Position numbers and translations under genes: made by a program. 64,000 nucleotides of DNA from Immersiella caudata (lineage: Eukaryota > Ascomycota > Sordariomycetes > Sordariales > Lasiosphaeriaceae): contig JAULSU010000002.1 of the NCBI GenBank assembly GCA_030512335.1, forward strand, positions 1,550,001 through 1,614,000. The letters run 5' to 3'. Below the pieces are notes generated by a model. The model made no database searches. It was given only the letters and a program-made list of their open reading frames with translations, and was not told the DNA's origin. Shown piece after piece: positions 10,286 to 20,786 of the stretch (its first letter is position 1; every line of letters begins with the position of its first letter).

Positions 10286-11830
10286 TCAACTCGCAAAAAT
10301 CCTGACTCTTCCCTCCACACCGTCCACACTTCCCGTCGCAACCACACACCGTATCTTTGTGGTTTCTGTCCCCGGTCCCTTCTTCTCCGCACCGTTGCTG
10401 TCTTCTTTAACCACATCCGGCGCCCACCTCACGCAGCTCACAAACCCTTCATACACTCCCATCATCACCTGAACGCACTTCCCCTCCTGACTCAAATCCC
10501 AACATCTCATCGTCCGGTCATCGGCTACCGAAATCAGGTACTTTCCCCCAGGGTGGAACACCAATCCGCGGACCCAGTTGTCGTGGCCTGCTAGGACCTT
10601 GATGCAGTTCCCGCGGGCATCCCAAAGGCGGATTTGCTTGTCGCGGGAGCCGGTGGCGAAGAATTCGGCGGTGCTGCTGGCGGAAGGGGATTTATCAAGG
10701 TTGGCGAGCTTGGAGAGGTGAGGGTAGGAAGGGGAGGGGGCGATGGCGCAGCAGAGCTGGTATGGTGTTAGCTTTGTTGTATGAAGATTGAGAAGGGGAG
10801 GGTTACGTTGAAGTTTTCGTGGCCGAAGAGGACGAGTTTTTGCTCGGGCTCGCGGGAGGAGATGTCCCAGAGGCGCGCGGACTTGTCAGAGCCTGTGGAG
10901 AGGAGGTAGCGTCCGTCTACCGATGGGCACACAGCGCGAGGCCAGTCGGTGTGGCCGGTGATGGTTTTGAGGCAGTAGCCTGTGGTGACGTCCCAGATTT
11001 TGAGGCTGTTGTCTTTGCTGGCGCTGACGAGGAGGTTTCCGGAGGAGGGGGCACCGGCTGCTCCGGAGGGAACGAAGCGGATGGAACTGACAATATGATC
11101 GTGGCCGGGGAGGGTACGGATGTTCTTGTACTCTTCGGAGGGATCCCATAACTTGATTGAGAGGTCGGAGCTGCAAGATGCGAGGAGGGTGCCGCCGGGG
11201 GGACCGCCAAAGTCAATGTCGAGGACGGCTTTGGTGTGACCTTTGATGGTCCGCTCAAGCTCGCCCAACTCCCAGTCCCAGATTTTGATGGTGTAGTCTT
11301 CAGAGCCCGAGGCGAGTGACGAAAAGACGGGGTGGAAAGCGACGCATGTTACCGGCTTTTGGTGGGATTCGAGGACGTATCGAGGAGGCGCCTTGGGCAA
11401 CCAGTTCGCCGGGTCCTGGTGGCGGCGCGACAGCGCTGAAGGAGTCGCATTCTCGACGTCACTCTGGAGTGCGGCGTTTTTGGTTTCAAGGTCGAGAATC
11501 TAGAAGAAAGCGGTGTTAGGGGTCTTTGTGCAGCGGGGCGCCGTGTTTGTTGGCTGCGGACCGAACCTTCTTTTGTAGTCGTACAACGCTCGTCCACTTC
11601 TTTTCTAGTAGCCCTTCGTATTTCTTGGATTTTTCGCTATCGAAGGCGTCCTCTCCAATCCCAAGCTCACTCCGCAAGACAGCGGATGCTTGTGTTACGT
11701 TTTGGGAGGAAAGATAGGCAATTAGGGACTTGTGTCTGCAACGGCGTTAGCACTGAGGTGTTGGTGTCGGTTAGGGGGTGTGGACGGGTACTTGCAGCTC
11801 TTCAGCTTGCCTGGATGTCAATTGAGCCAT
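10286..11830 (-). CDS. nudF: Nuclear distribution protein NudF / LIS1 homologue
   Basis: Four exons on the minus strand, 11830-11796, 11735-11567, 11499-10807 and 10756-10286, give 455 residues. The protein begins with a LisH dimerisation motif (RQAEELHKSLIAYL), followed by a short coiled coil (EKKWTSVVRLQKKILDLE) and then seven WD40 repeats with clear GH...WD pairs (IKIWDWELG, IKLWDPSEE, LKIWDVTTG, ARLWDISSR, IRLWDARGN, MRCWDLSQE), closing with VRIFAS. LIS1 binds the dynein motor domain together with NudE and is needed for nuclear migration in hyphae. Intron 1 has a GC donor (GCAAGT). Only that choice gives the family sequence EELHKS; splicing at the GT four bases later breaks the frame. The other introns are GT-AG. 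Confidence 0.95.
11736..11795 (-). other. GC-AG intron in nudF
   Basis: A 60-nt intron starts with GCAAGT and ends with GCTAACGCCGTTGCAG. The GC donor matches the known minor GC-AG class, and the branch site GCTAAC is canonical. The splice creates the Leu codon CT|A of the LisH motif. Confidence 0.85.
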
Positions 11831-12243
11831 TTTGGCTGCGGGAAGACGCCGACCACTCCAGTTGCACCCATGAGATAAAATTCAAGTTTTGGACACCGAG
11901 CATACGCATCCATGTCCAGAGCGACGAAGGCAACAGGGTGTTGTTGGGTAGGTTGCTAGGTCGTAGCGCCGACTGACGGAGCCCCTGGAACCCAACCAGG
12001 GATCTCCCCTTCTTATCGTTATCAGCACACCATATAAGTCAACCCCTGTCTAATGCCAAGCATTTTTCATCACAGAACAACAAGTCCTTGCCTTATTTCT
12101 TCCCCTGGATGTTCCTGAACGTGACATCAACCCTTTGATGGAACCTTACAGTTTGTCGCGCCATTCAAGGCAGTGTTTGGCTAGACTTTTGGGTTTCAGG
12201 GAATGCTGCGACAACTGAAGCTAAAGTATTAGGAAAGAACGGA
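11831..12243. promoter_or_regulatory. Divergent promoter region of nudF and the formyltransferase gene
   Basis: 413 bases between two divergent start codons, so it must hold both promoters. A TATA-like CATATAAG lies near 12031-12038. No open frame is convincing. Confidence 0.6.
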
Positions 12244-13623
12244 ATGCGGTCACCGAGTTTGCTAGCAGCATTGCGCCGACCTGCGACAGTGAGGATATCA
12301 TGGCTTTCAAGATCGTGTTACAGCACCCAAAAGAGCCTGGCCTTGGACCCGCTCAGTACCCAGCCAAAAAAGATTACGGAACCGCTGCGTATTCTCTTCT
12401 GCGGGTCAGATGATTTCAGCTGTGCCTCTCTTCAAGCTTTGTTTCGTGAGCAAGTGAGGACTGAAGCCCGCCATATTAAATCCATCGATGTCGTCGTTCG
12501 CCCACCGAAACCCACAGGAAGAGGAAACAAGAACCTTGTCAGAAGTACATTTTCATTCCAGAGTTTAAGGCACCGCAGATCAGTCAGGCTAACGCAGGTA
12601 TAGGTCCCCTCCATATACTGGCCGAGGACAAGCTCGGCATCCGAGTCCATCAGCGGGATACCTTCACTGGGTGGAATGTACGACAACCTTGTCCAGCCAG
12701 CCAGATCAAGTGGCATCTCATGCTGACACTGAAACCCAGATGGATTTTCGAGAACTCTACGGTAATCGCATCAACTTGATCATCGCCGTGTCGTTCGGCC
12801 TCTTCGTCCCTCCCCGCCTCATCCGCGCCGCCAAATACGGAGGTCTCAACGTCCACCCCTCTCTCCTCCCAGAGTAAGCCAACCGACTCCCTTGAGCTCT
12901 TCCCCCCCCTCCCCCTGGCGAGTATCCACACTTGACTAACTTCCCAGCCTCCGTGGTCCGGCGCCGATTCACCACGCCCTTCTGCTCAACCGCCAGCGCA
13001 CCGGCACAACACTCCAAACCCTCTCCGAGGAGTCCTTCGACACTGGCACCGTCCTCCAACAATGGCCAGTCGGCATCGAGGCAAGCGACACTTTCGAAAC
13101 CCTCCTAGCGCGTCTCACCAAGAAGAGTGCCAGCATCCTCGTCGACGGCATTCGTAGAAGACTCTACGTACCCCCACTCATTCCCGCTGGTTGGATCCCC
13201 ACCCCAGAGGAACGCACTCACCTCGCCCACGCGCCCAAAATCACCACTGAAGACCGGCGCATCCGCTGGGACCGTCCCCTCAGTGTCGATTTCATCGCGA
13301 GGCAGCACCGCGCTCTCGGCCCTCTGTGGACCACGATGCCCAGCCCCAAAAAGACTGGCGAAATGGTTCGTATATCTCTAGACGAAATCACTCTGAAACC
13401 CCCTACTGGAGAGAAAAGTCCTGAATTGCTCGACCAAAGGATCAATTTCGGGCCAGAAAATGCTACTCTTTGGTACACGGCTGCCAAAGACAAGGCGGCC
13501 ATTTGGATGGGCATTGATCGCGGAAAGTCGTCTCCTCACATTCGGGTGGGGAAGATCAAAGTTGAGGGGGGAGTATGGTGCGATGCTTGGCAGGTTGTGC
13601 GGCGGTTTGGGCAAGTAGACTAG
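12244..13623 (+). CDS. FMT1: Mitochondrial methionyl-tRNA formyltransferase
   Basis: Four exons: 12244-12544, 12598 (or 12604)-12677, 12740-12873 and 12948-13623, for about 394 residues. A basic presequence with many Arg and Ser and no acidic residues (first 30 residues) points to mitochondria. The formyl-transfer fold follows: RILFCGSDDF, RPPKPTGRGN, LIIAVSFGLFVPP and the catalytic NVHPSLLP. The active-site His is in PIHHAL and the Asp in SFDTGTVL. The enzyme formylates Met-tRNA for mitochondrial initiation. Intron 1 has two AG acceptors six bases apart (GCAG and GTATAG), both in frame, so one form has two extra residues (about Ile-Gly). The C-terminal tRNA-binding region is diverged, as is common in fungi. 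Confidence 0.92.
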
Positions 13624-14313
13624 ACGTACGCCACCGCGTTTGTAGTAATTTTGTACTTGTATTTGTAAGTTTTTGCCATTAAATGGGTATATGGGAGGAC
13701 CATGGGATGTCGCACCGCCTGCATGGACAACGGTTACCTAAGGTCTCGTATGGCGTACTAAATCTCGAGCTGGGTTGTTCTTGATCTGCCAGGAACTGGT
13801 CTCAAATATGAGCTGCATATCTGCATCGGAAGGCCCGGAACCAAAACAAGCGATGATTACCCAATCCTCCGTTTAATTCTTAGTCTTGATAAACGGATCA
13901 CAAGTCAACCAAGCAATGCCAAATGGTGATGGCGAGGACCACCGTTTACACGTCCATCTGATGATGACCCCTATTGTGGGTCCAGTGACACCAATGCCCC
14001 ACACAACAACACAATGACGCCCACGAGACAAAACAGATCATTTCACGAAGAGCGGTAGTTATATCAAGAGATTATTGTCATCAGCGGGGTCTTGGCCGCT
14101 GCAGCCATGAATGGAATACTTTACAACGCGGTGTGCCAACCGCAGCGCGCAATTGCTACTCGAAAGCAAAAGCACCACTCCCCAAGTAAGCAGCCAGATA
14201 GAAGACGGTCATCACGCTGTATCCCTCAGCAAGAACCCGCCCTCCGCCAAATGTATTGGATTCCCGCAACTACGTGCGGGTGGCCGCCTCATGTATGGAA
14301 ATGCACCCATTGT
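13624..14313. other. Intergenic region between convergent FMT1 and STF2-like genes
   Basis: About 690 bases holding the 3' flanks of two convergent genes. A short ORF at 14092-14328 has no family pattern. No RNA gene or repeat was seen. Confidence 0.5.
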
Positions 14314-14899
14314 CTAGGCGCTGGATGAAGTCTCTGTCTTGACGAGCTCATCCTCATGGTCACTCTCGGGACCGTGGAGGTTCTCCTCGAACACAGGCTC
14401 AGGCTCGTTGATCTCGAACTTGGTCTTGAAGTTGTCGAGGCTGGACACATTGCTGCTGTTTGAGCGGCGTCGAGCGTTGACAAAGTTGAACGCCTCGTCG
14501 TTCACTTCCTCGCCAGTGCTACCCCTGCAGACCGACAGTGTTAGCATTGATGCTGGACAGACGATATGACGGCGTTGCATTGTGAAGCCAATGACACCAA
14601 GCAAACGCGGGATGAGTGCCGACTTCAAACCGATGACAGGAATGGTGATGCAAACAAATAGGGGGGGTTCTTACCAATTGCCTTTTCCGCCACCATTCTT
14701 CTTGGTCTTCTTGGGGTCGGTGTCGGCAAAGCCATTCTTGGCAAAGAACTTGGGGATGTGCTCTTGTGGGAGGACGGTGCCGTCGGCCAGGCCAGCGTGG
14801 TTCTTTTCACCGAACTTGTGAGAGCGAGTCACTGGAGCCAGACATGGTCAGCGGCTGATGATGTCACAATCGTGGTAGTGCAGAGATGGTAAACTTACT
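14314..14899 (-). CDS. STF2/TMA10-like hydrophilin (ATP-synthase stabilising factor family)
   Basis: Three coding pieces on the minus strand: the single base A at 14899, then 14831-14675 and 14524-14314, for 122 residues starting MTRSHKFGEKNHAG. The family signature is KNGGGKGNWG, with the Trp codon split by intron 2 (TG|G), followed by a serine-rich RRRSNSSN segment and an acidic tail ending ETSSSA. Yeast Stf2 and Tma10 are small hydrophilins linked to ATP-synthase regulation, ribosome association and desiccation tolerance. The start codon is made by splicing: an upstream exon ends CAAGA|GTAAGT, and the acceptor TCCAG is followed by TGACTCGC, giving A|TG ACT CGC. The local ATG at 14845-14847 is inside the intron and runs into a stop. 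Confidence 0.85.
14832..14898 (-). other. Intron splitting the start codon (A|TG)
   Basis: A 67-nt intron with a consensus GTAAGT donor, a GCTGAC branch site and a CTCCAG acceptor. It separates base 1 from bases 2 and 3 of the start codon of the STF2-like gene, so only spliced mRNA has the proper ATG. Confidence 0.8.
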
Positions 14900-15616
14900 C
14901 TTGATGGATTTGTGTGATGGACTGGTTGATGGATGGAGTTTGGGAAGGAAAGTGACGATATGTCGTCGATTGGTCTGACTGTGGCTCGTCAGCGGGGAGG
15001 CGGGGTTGATGAAAGGGGAGAATGGACGGGATTTCGAGGGTGGCGTGGCCTTACCTTGATTCTTTGATAACTTTGAAGAGGTGGTGGTCAAGGAAAGTCG
15101 ATTGGGGTTGGGGTGTTTGATACCGTGGGATGTGGTTGATGTGTGGTTTGCGTTTGGAGATGAGGGACCAGATAAAGTAATAATGTGTGGAGGATGGGAG
15201 CTCTTAAATGGGAGCACTGAGCTCCAATCTTCGATCAGGCGACCTGCGAGCAGCTCCAAAGGGGGCAGTGACAAGGGTTGCGGCTGCCAGTCGCGTGACG
15301 TGACGGAAGCTGGGCCCGGGTCAGCCCAGCTTCCAGCGGGCGGTCGCCAATTGCGCGAGCAACTCAACTCCGCAAATCCGGCCTCATCCCGCGTTCTGCA
15401 ACCCCAATTTACCCATAGGAAGATTTGCACACCTTTTCCTTCCCAATTGGCACCTTTTCTTCCGTAATCTGGTCCATGTTGCCTCTTCCCAGCCTTGTTC
15501 TGTCGATTGTTCCTATCTGAGCGGTTACAGCTGAAGGGTGGCCGGTCTGCATTCTGTGACGTCGAAGGGTCCTGGTAAAATGCGGGGAAGGCCACTTCTG
15601 CTCCGTGCGACTAGCC
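14900..15616. promoter_or_regulatory. Upstream region of the STF2-like gene
   Basis: About 700 bases. The part near 14900-14940 is leader, with CATC-rich sequence on the minus strand. The rest is probably promoter. A long minus-strand open frame over 14864-15595 has no coding pattern and overlaps the true gene's start. Confidence 0.5.
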
Positions 15617-16014
15617 ATGCCACCCGCCCGCACACGGCCAACAAGCCTTGCGGCATTGATGCAGGTAAGTACACTATACCAAGGCTTATTTACGTTAAAC
15701 TGAGCCTCGCCGATGTAGCGGGACAACCTCGAGAAACAAAAAAATGCCGTTCAAATCTACACGAGTCCAGCCGCATCAGCTTCTGTGACGATATGTGATG
15801 ACTTTGACAGTGAGAGGCTGCTTCTCGCACTGACTGGGTTTAGGGGCCCCTGGCTAGCGCCTCTAATCCCGTTGGCGTGCCAGTCTGGGGAATGTCTGTG
15901 CTTGCAGTTGGAAGCTTCCTTCCCACTCGAGAAAGCTCCCGCCCCCACTCAACCCCGAGGCCAGCTTTCAGCTCGCAGGTTGATGGGATGCTGCAGAGCT
16001 TCACTTCGCCGTAG
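15617..16014 (+). CDS. Doubtful small spliced gene (94 codons)
   Basis: A possible three-exon gene: 15617-15664 (16 codons, ending at a perfect GTAAGT donor), 15719-15784, and 15844-16014 after a 60-nt intron with an ACTGAC branch site. All junctions are phase 0. The N-terminus is basic (PPARTRPTSLAALMQ) and is followed by RDNLEKQKNAVQIYTSPAAS, which reads like a genuine polar helix. The third exon is less protein-like. I know no family for it. If intron 2 is not removed, the frame still stays open to 16018. It might be a short mitochondrial or nuclear protein, a remnant, or a chance arrangement. Confidence 0.3.
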
Positions 16015-17169
16015 GTAAGGGACAATTGGACCCGTGCGGGCTCGGCCTGAGGCCCGGGAGCTAGCGAGAGCTGCGTGGTCCTGGCTGCATCTCGATCCCG
16101 GGAGCTCCATCACGAGACGTCCAGCCGGGTCGTCCTTGCCTGGGGAGTACCCGTCAGACTGAATTCGTCATTCCAGGGTCTGTCAGGCGATCCCGTGCCC
16201 ATTGAATGACTCAACCAACTGTCTTAAAAGCCTCAGCCTCGAGAAGGTGGCAGGTACCACCTAGATCATCGAAAGCGCTTCTGGGTTCATGTCCTTTTGA
16301 GATGGTACGACGGAGGAACGGGGGGGTTTGTCCGTCCTTTTCGACAACATCGGACGGAAGTCGATTGCGCATCCCGAGAGCATCTAATTGGGGTGCTACT
16401 TTGGGCCAAAAAGGCCAGTTGACTTGCACAAGCATCCCACAGGACCAGGTGGAAAGGGGCGCCTTCAATTGCCTCAAGCGAACTCCTTCTCAACGCCGGG
16501 GCGGTCCGCAATGACCTAGGTAACGGATTGGGTGAGCGACTGTTGGGCAACCGATGACCACATCCACATGCCAAACTCCTCCGAGACCACCCTGCGCCCC
16601 TTGCATACGAGGCATGTCGACTGGTCGATCGGTCGAACCTTTCGGATACTCGTTTCGGACAGCGGATGCATCAATGTGTTCGGCCTGTAGAATAGTGTAA
16701 TAAACAAGTGGCGTGTTCAGCCTCGCCTTCTCGCGTCATCGAATGTTTTGCATGGAGTCCTCGGCGCAAGGCTCGGCGACGGCCGATATCGGCTCAGAAC
16801 CCACTTCGAACATCGGCTGGACCGCTGACAGCTGGGAGGGAATGAGCAAATCCCATCCCCACCGATGATTCATCCTCTCAGCTCTTATCGAGCCGTATCT
16901 TTTGAGGTGGGCTAGAATTCCAAGACGGGTGGCGGCTTGGTAATGAAGTGGAAACCGCATTTCCGCTCAGATGCACTTGCCCAATAATTTTCTCCATATT
17001 TCGCAGCCTTGACAAATCCCATTTTGCGACAACCCCTCCATCCGCCGAGCAACGCCGGAAACATCAAACTTTCGCGCCCAACCCACCATCGAGACGGTCT
17101 TCAAGCCGTCCTCTCTCATCGCGACCGACTGAACCCCTTCAAAATAGCAATTTCTCACCAACCGCCAAG
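16015..17169. promoter_or_regulatory. Upstream region of DRE2
   Basis: About 1.15 kb with no supportable gene. The short ORFs in both strands overlap each other and lack family patterns. The last 150 bases are C-rich, pyrimidine-biased leader before the DRE2 start. Confidence 0.5.
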
Positions 17170-18269
17170 ATGTCGCCCATCATCCTCGACGTCACCTCCG
17201 ACTTCAACCCCGCCAACAATGGCCCCGCACCCATCACATCCCAGCGAACCCTCCTCCTTGCACCACCCTCCCTCGCCGCCCACGAAGACCGCGTGAGCGC
17301 CCTCTTCTCCACCTTTGACCGTACCACCACCGACCTTCACATGCTCGACCGCCTCGCCGCCGGCCTCGTAACCCTCCCACTGGCCACCTACGACCTCGTA
17401 CTGGTCCTGACGGATGCAGACGGAAGCCGCCGCGCCGAGGCCGCTTCGCTATTGGCGGGGCGCGACATCTGGTCGCGTCTCGTTCCCGCAATTAAGGCCG
17501 GCGGTGTGCTGCGCAGCGAGGATGGGAGTTTGAAATCCGCGGCGCCCGAGGCAAGGGAGGCCGTGCTGGCGGGGTTGGTTGCTGGGGCGGAGGGCTTTGC
17601 GAAGCCGGAGTATGCCGAGGAGGAGGTGGTTCCGTTGAGGTTCGGGTTGAAGAAGAAGGCAGCAGCGGCTCCTGCTGCTGCGCTGGCGGTTCAAAGCGCC
17701 CCTGCACCAACGGGGGTTGGATTTGTGGTGGACTTCAGTGACGACCTTGATTTGGACGCGGAGGATGACGATGATGCGCTCATCGATGAGGATACGCTGT
17801 TGACGGAGGAAGATCTGAGGCGTCCGATTCCTCAGCCACCGGAGTGCCAGCCGCAGCCGGGGAAGAAGAGACGGGCGTGCAAGGACTGCACTTGTGGTCT
17901 GGCAGAACGTATGTTTTTGGTCACATTGCTGACTTGGGTGCTGTGGCGCGGTGCTAATTTCTTGCAAACAGGTCTCGAGGCCGAGGATAAGGCTCGACGA
18001 GCGAAGGCCGACAACGATATCAATGCACTCAAGCTCAAGGCGGCTGATCTAAACGACATGGAGCTTGATCTGACCGTCAAGGGCAAGACTGGGTCTTGCA
18101 ACTCGTGCTATCTCGGAGATGCGTTCCGCTGTGCAGGTGAGTTTATCTGACATCGATTACCTCAAGAGATTTGCTGACGGCATGCGAATTAGATTGCCCA
18201 TACATTGGGTTGCCAGCCTTCAAACCCGGCGAGGAAGTCAAGATCTTGAATAATGTAGCACAGTTCTGA
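17170..18269 (+). CDS. DRE2: Fe-S cluster assembly protein Dre2 (anamorsin)
   Basis: Three exons, 17170-17908, 17972-18136 and 18193-18269, give 326 residues. The N-terminal half is the degenerate methyltransferase-like domain (QRTLLLAPPSLAAHEDRVSA). A linker with Ala/Lys and an acidic run DLDLDAEDDDDA follows. The C-terminal CIAPIN1 domain carries motif A, ACKDCTCG, and motif B, CNSC...CADC with seven residues between the pairs. These ligate a [2Fe-2S] and a [4Fe-4S] or second [2Fe-2S] cluster. Dre2 accepts electrons from Tah18 in the early cytosolic iron-sulfur assembly pathway. The start is the first ATG after the leader; the frame is open further upstream without an ATG. Intron 1 is 63 nt and has no stop in frame, so retention would insert 21 residues beside motif A. 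Confidence 0.95.
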
Positions 18270-18747
18270 TTAGAGAGATGTCAACTCGATACCCAACCAT
18301 ATGTTACGAGTTTTTGTGGCAAACACAGAACCACCACGAGACGCCCGATATGGGTCATTGTCGCTGCCGCTGGCGAATTAGACGGAGGCTACATTGTGGA
18401 GTTAAGGGATTGGAGGCATATTCGGACACATCGCATCTTTGTTATAAAAAAGCAACATGCTCGCTGCTAGGAGGCAGGACCACTCAAACTAAATGTTGAC
18501 ATTTGTAGTTCAAAATTTATTCAAGTCGCTGTGTTGACAAGTCTACTGACGAGCACCGTGTGTCTTTTTTACACATCGGGTGTTTTCTACGACGAGGAAA
18601 GGCCGCCATTTATGAGGTAAAGTGATAATCCCCGGAAACGCCCCTGTCCCAACACTCCATAGCATGCCTGGATCATTGCAACAACAACTGTAACCAATAC
18701 AAAATGACACAAGCAACACAAATCCCTGAGCAACCCAAAAGCTAGTT
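18270..18747. other. Intergenic region between convergent DRE2 and KEX1
   Basis: About 480 bases containing the 3' ends of two convergent genes. AT-rich segments near 18435-18450 and 18510-18530 are probable polyadenylation areas. No gene was seen. Confidence 0.5.
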
Positions 18748-20786
18748 CTATGCCTTGCTGCTCTGTCCGTTCTGTTTTTCGTTGCTGCCCTTCTCGTCCA
18801 CGGACTCGTCACTTTCCCCACCTACGCTGTACCGATCGTCGTGATTAGCGTCGGTCGGTGTTTGGAGGTGCAAATCATCGAGCTCGCTCTCGTCAAAGTC
18901 GCCCGCTTCAACATCGCGGTTCGCCCGCTGGTTCCGGAAGTTCTCCAGACCTCCCGCCCTGCCCCGTTCCGAAACCCCACGCCGCCCAGTGGCGTGTCCA
19001 TTCTCGCCTCCAGCCAGAACCTGATAGTCTCGACTCTTCCGGCGGCCCTTCCAGATATAGTATCCCCACACAGCTGCCGCAACGGCAACAATGACAAGGA
19101 CGATCTCGCCAGACTTACGGTACGCCTCCCACTTAATGGCGTCGACTTTCGCCTTCTCCGCGTTCTGATCTGCTGTGCCATTGCCTGCAGCACCACCAAC
19201 TGTCGTCTCGGGCCCCTTCTCTCCATCGAGGCGGCTATCGGTAGGCTGGCCGCCAATGCTGCTGATATCAACGCCCATGAAACGGTCCAGCATGTCGCGC
19301 GTGCGGCGTGGGTAGTCAAAGGGAACCATGTGGCTGCTGTTGTTGAAGAGAACGTATGTGAGGTTGCGAGCAGTCTGCCAGAATCCGGCCTCCTCGCCCT
19401 CGAAGGTCCAGGCACGGCGCGGCGCCCAGGTACCGGGAGAGAGCTCAAACCCGCGACCGCCGTTCCAAGCCATGTTGCTAATGAGAGCTTCAGTGCCGAG
19501 ATGGCTGCAAATCAGGTCCTCGGCGCCAGAGAAGAGGATGACAGGTATCTCCTTGAGGATATCGGGGAGAAGCTCGACAGAGGGCCGCGACTTGGTAGCG
19601 CGGAACTGGGTGCCCACCGCGCCGTCGCATTCGTGCCAGCCCGTGTTCTTAGCGGCGTTAACATGTAGGGCGTCGGTGACGTCCTTGCGGCGGAGATACG
19701 GCGTCACAGAAGTCAGATCCGGGGGCCAGTTCATTCCACAGGCGGGGAACTCATCCCTGAGTCGGATGTCGTACATGTTGTAGCATTGCAGCTTGCCGTT
19801 GGGGCCGGGCTTTGCTGTGAGCCGCAGCATCTCCTGAAGAACTGCTTCGCACGACGAGCGGTCGACCTCGTTTATGGCCAACTCCTTTTGGCAGATGCGA
19901 TGCTGCACCTCGAGCTTGTTGGCGACGTCGCTATTCTTCTGAACAATCCCCCGGGCGTAGCCATACTGGAGATACGCCTCGTATTGCTCCTTTGGAGATA
20001 TCCATCCATTGCCGATCAAGAGGCCCGCCAGGCTCCACTTGTGTTGGGTACTGCCCTTCTTGTTGCGGTCGAGGATAGCTTTTGCGATGTAAGGAATGTA
20101 TTGGCCAGCGTATGATTCTCCCGCAAAATATAGCTACGCAACAGAGTGTTAGATGAGGTGATGAGCCAGAGATATGCCACTTACATCGTCGTGTTCGTAC
20201 TCGGGGAACAAGGCGAACCACTTCTCCAGAAATGTCACAAACTGGTTCGCCATCTCGTCAAGCTCGTGAACGTAGCTATCAGTGTCGACATAGCTAAAGC
20301 CGGTGCCGACCGGATTGTCGACAAACATGATGTTGGCGAATTCGTTCCAAGATCCATCGTTGTAGACTAGGGTGTTCTGATCCTTGAGTCGGTAGGGGCC
20401 GATTTCCATCAACGCGCCATCCTCGGAACTGCACCCTGGCCCACCATTCAGCCAGATGACGGTCCGTTGCTTGTTGGCGATGTGTTTGTTTTGAAAGTGC
20501 CAAAAGAACATGTTGCCATTGTGTTCGGGGGTAACTTCGATGTGGCTATTCGCGAATGTGTCAGTCAGCCCAAGTCCACACCCGTCGCAAGCGTCGGCGA
20601 ATAGTCAACTACTTACCCAGCGTGCATCTTGAGCAGAGGCCCCTCCGGGGCACCCGGTAAGGAGTGTACGAAGTAATCGGCAGCCGATTTAGCAGCCACC
20701 AGCGGCGCCGTCCATGATATGGCGAGGGCTGCAACGGCGACGACAGGCAACTGTTTCCAGCGCCGCGACATCGAACTCCGAACCAT
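18748..20786 (-). CDS. KEX1: Pheromone-processing carboxypeptidase Kex1
   Basis: Three exons on the minus strand, 20786-20617, 20545-20185 and 20133-18748, give 638 residues. A signal peptide covers the first 33 residues or so. The serine carboxypeptidase S10 domain has WLNGGPGCSSEDGAL, the nucleophile Ser184 in GESYAG, Asp383 in SGAEDLIC and His445 in NNSSHMVP. After a Gly-rich linker there is one membrane segment at about 520-538 (EIVLVIVAVAAAVWGYYIW), then a basic stop-transfer and an acidic cytosolic tail. This layout is that of Kex1, a late-Golgi enzyme that trims C-terminal Lys and Arg from peptides after Kex2 cleavage. The introns are 71 and 51 nt. Its 5' end diverges from SFM1. Confidence 0.95.

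Noticed and set aside
14864..15595. 243-codon minus-strand ORF
   Set aside because: It overlaps the STF2-like gene's intron and promoter, and its composition is low in conserved patterns.
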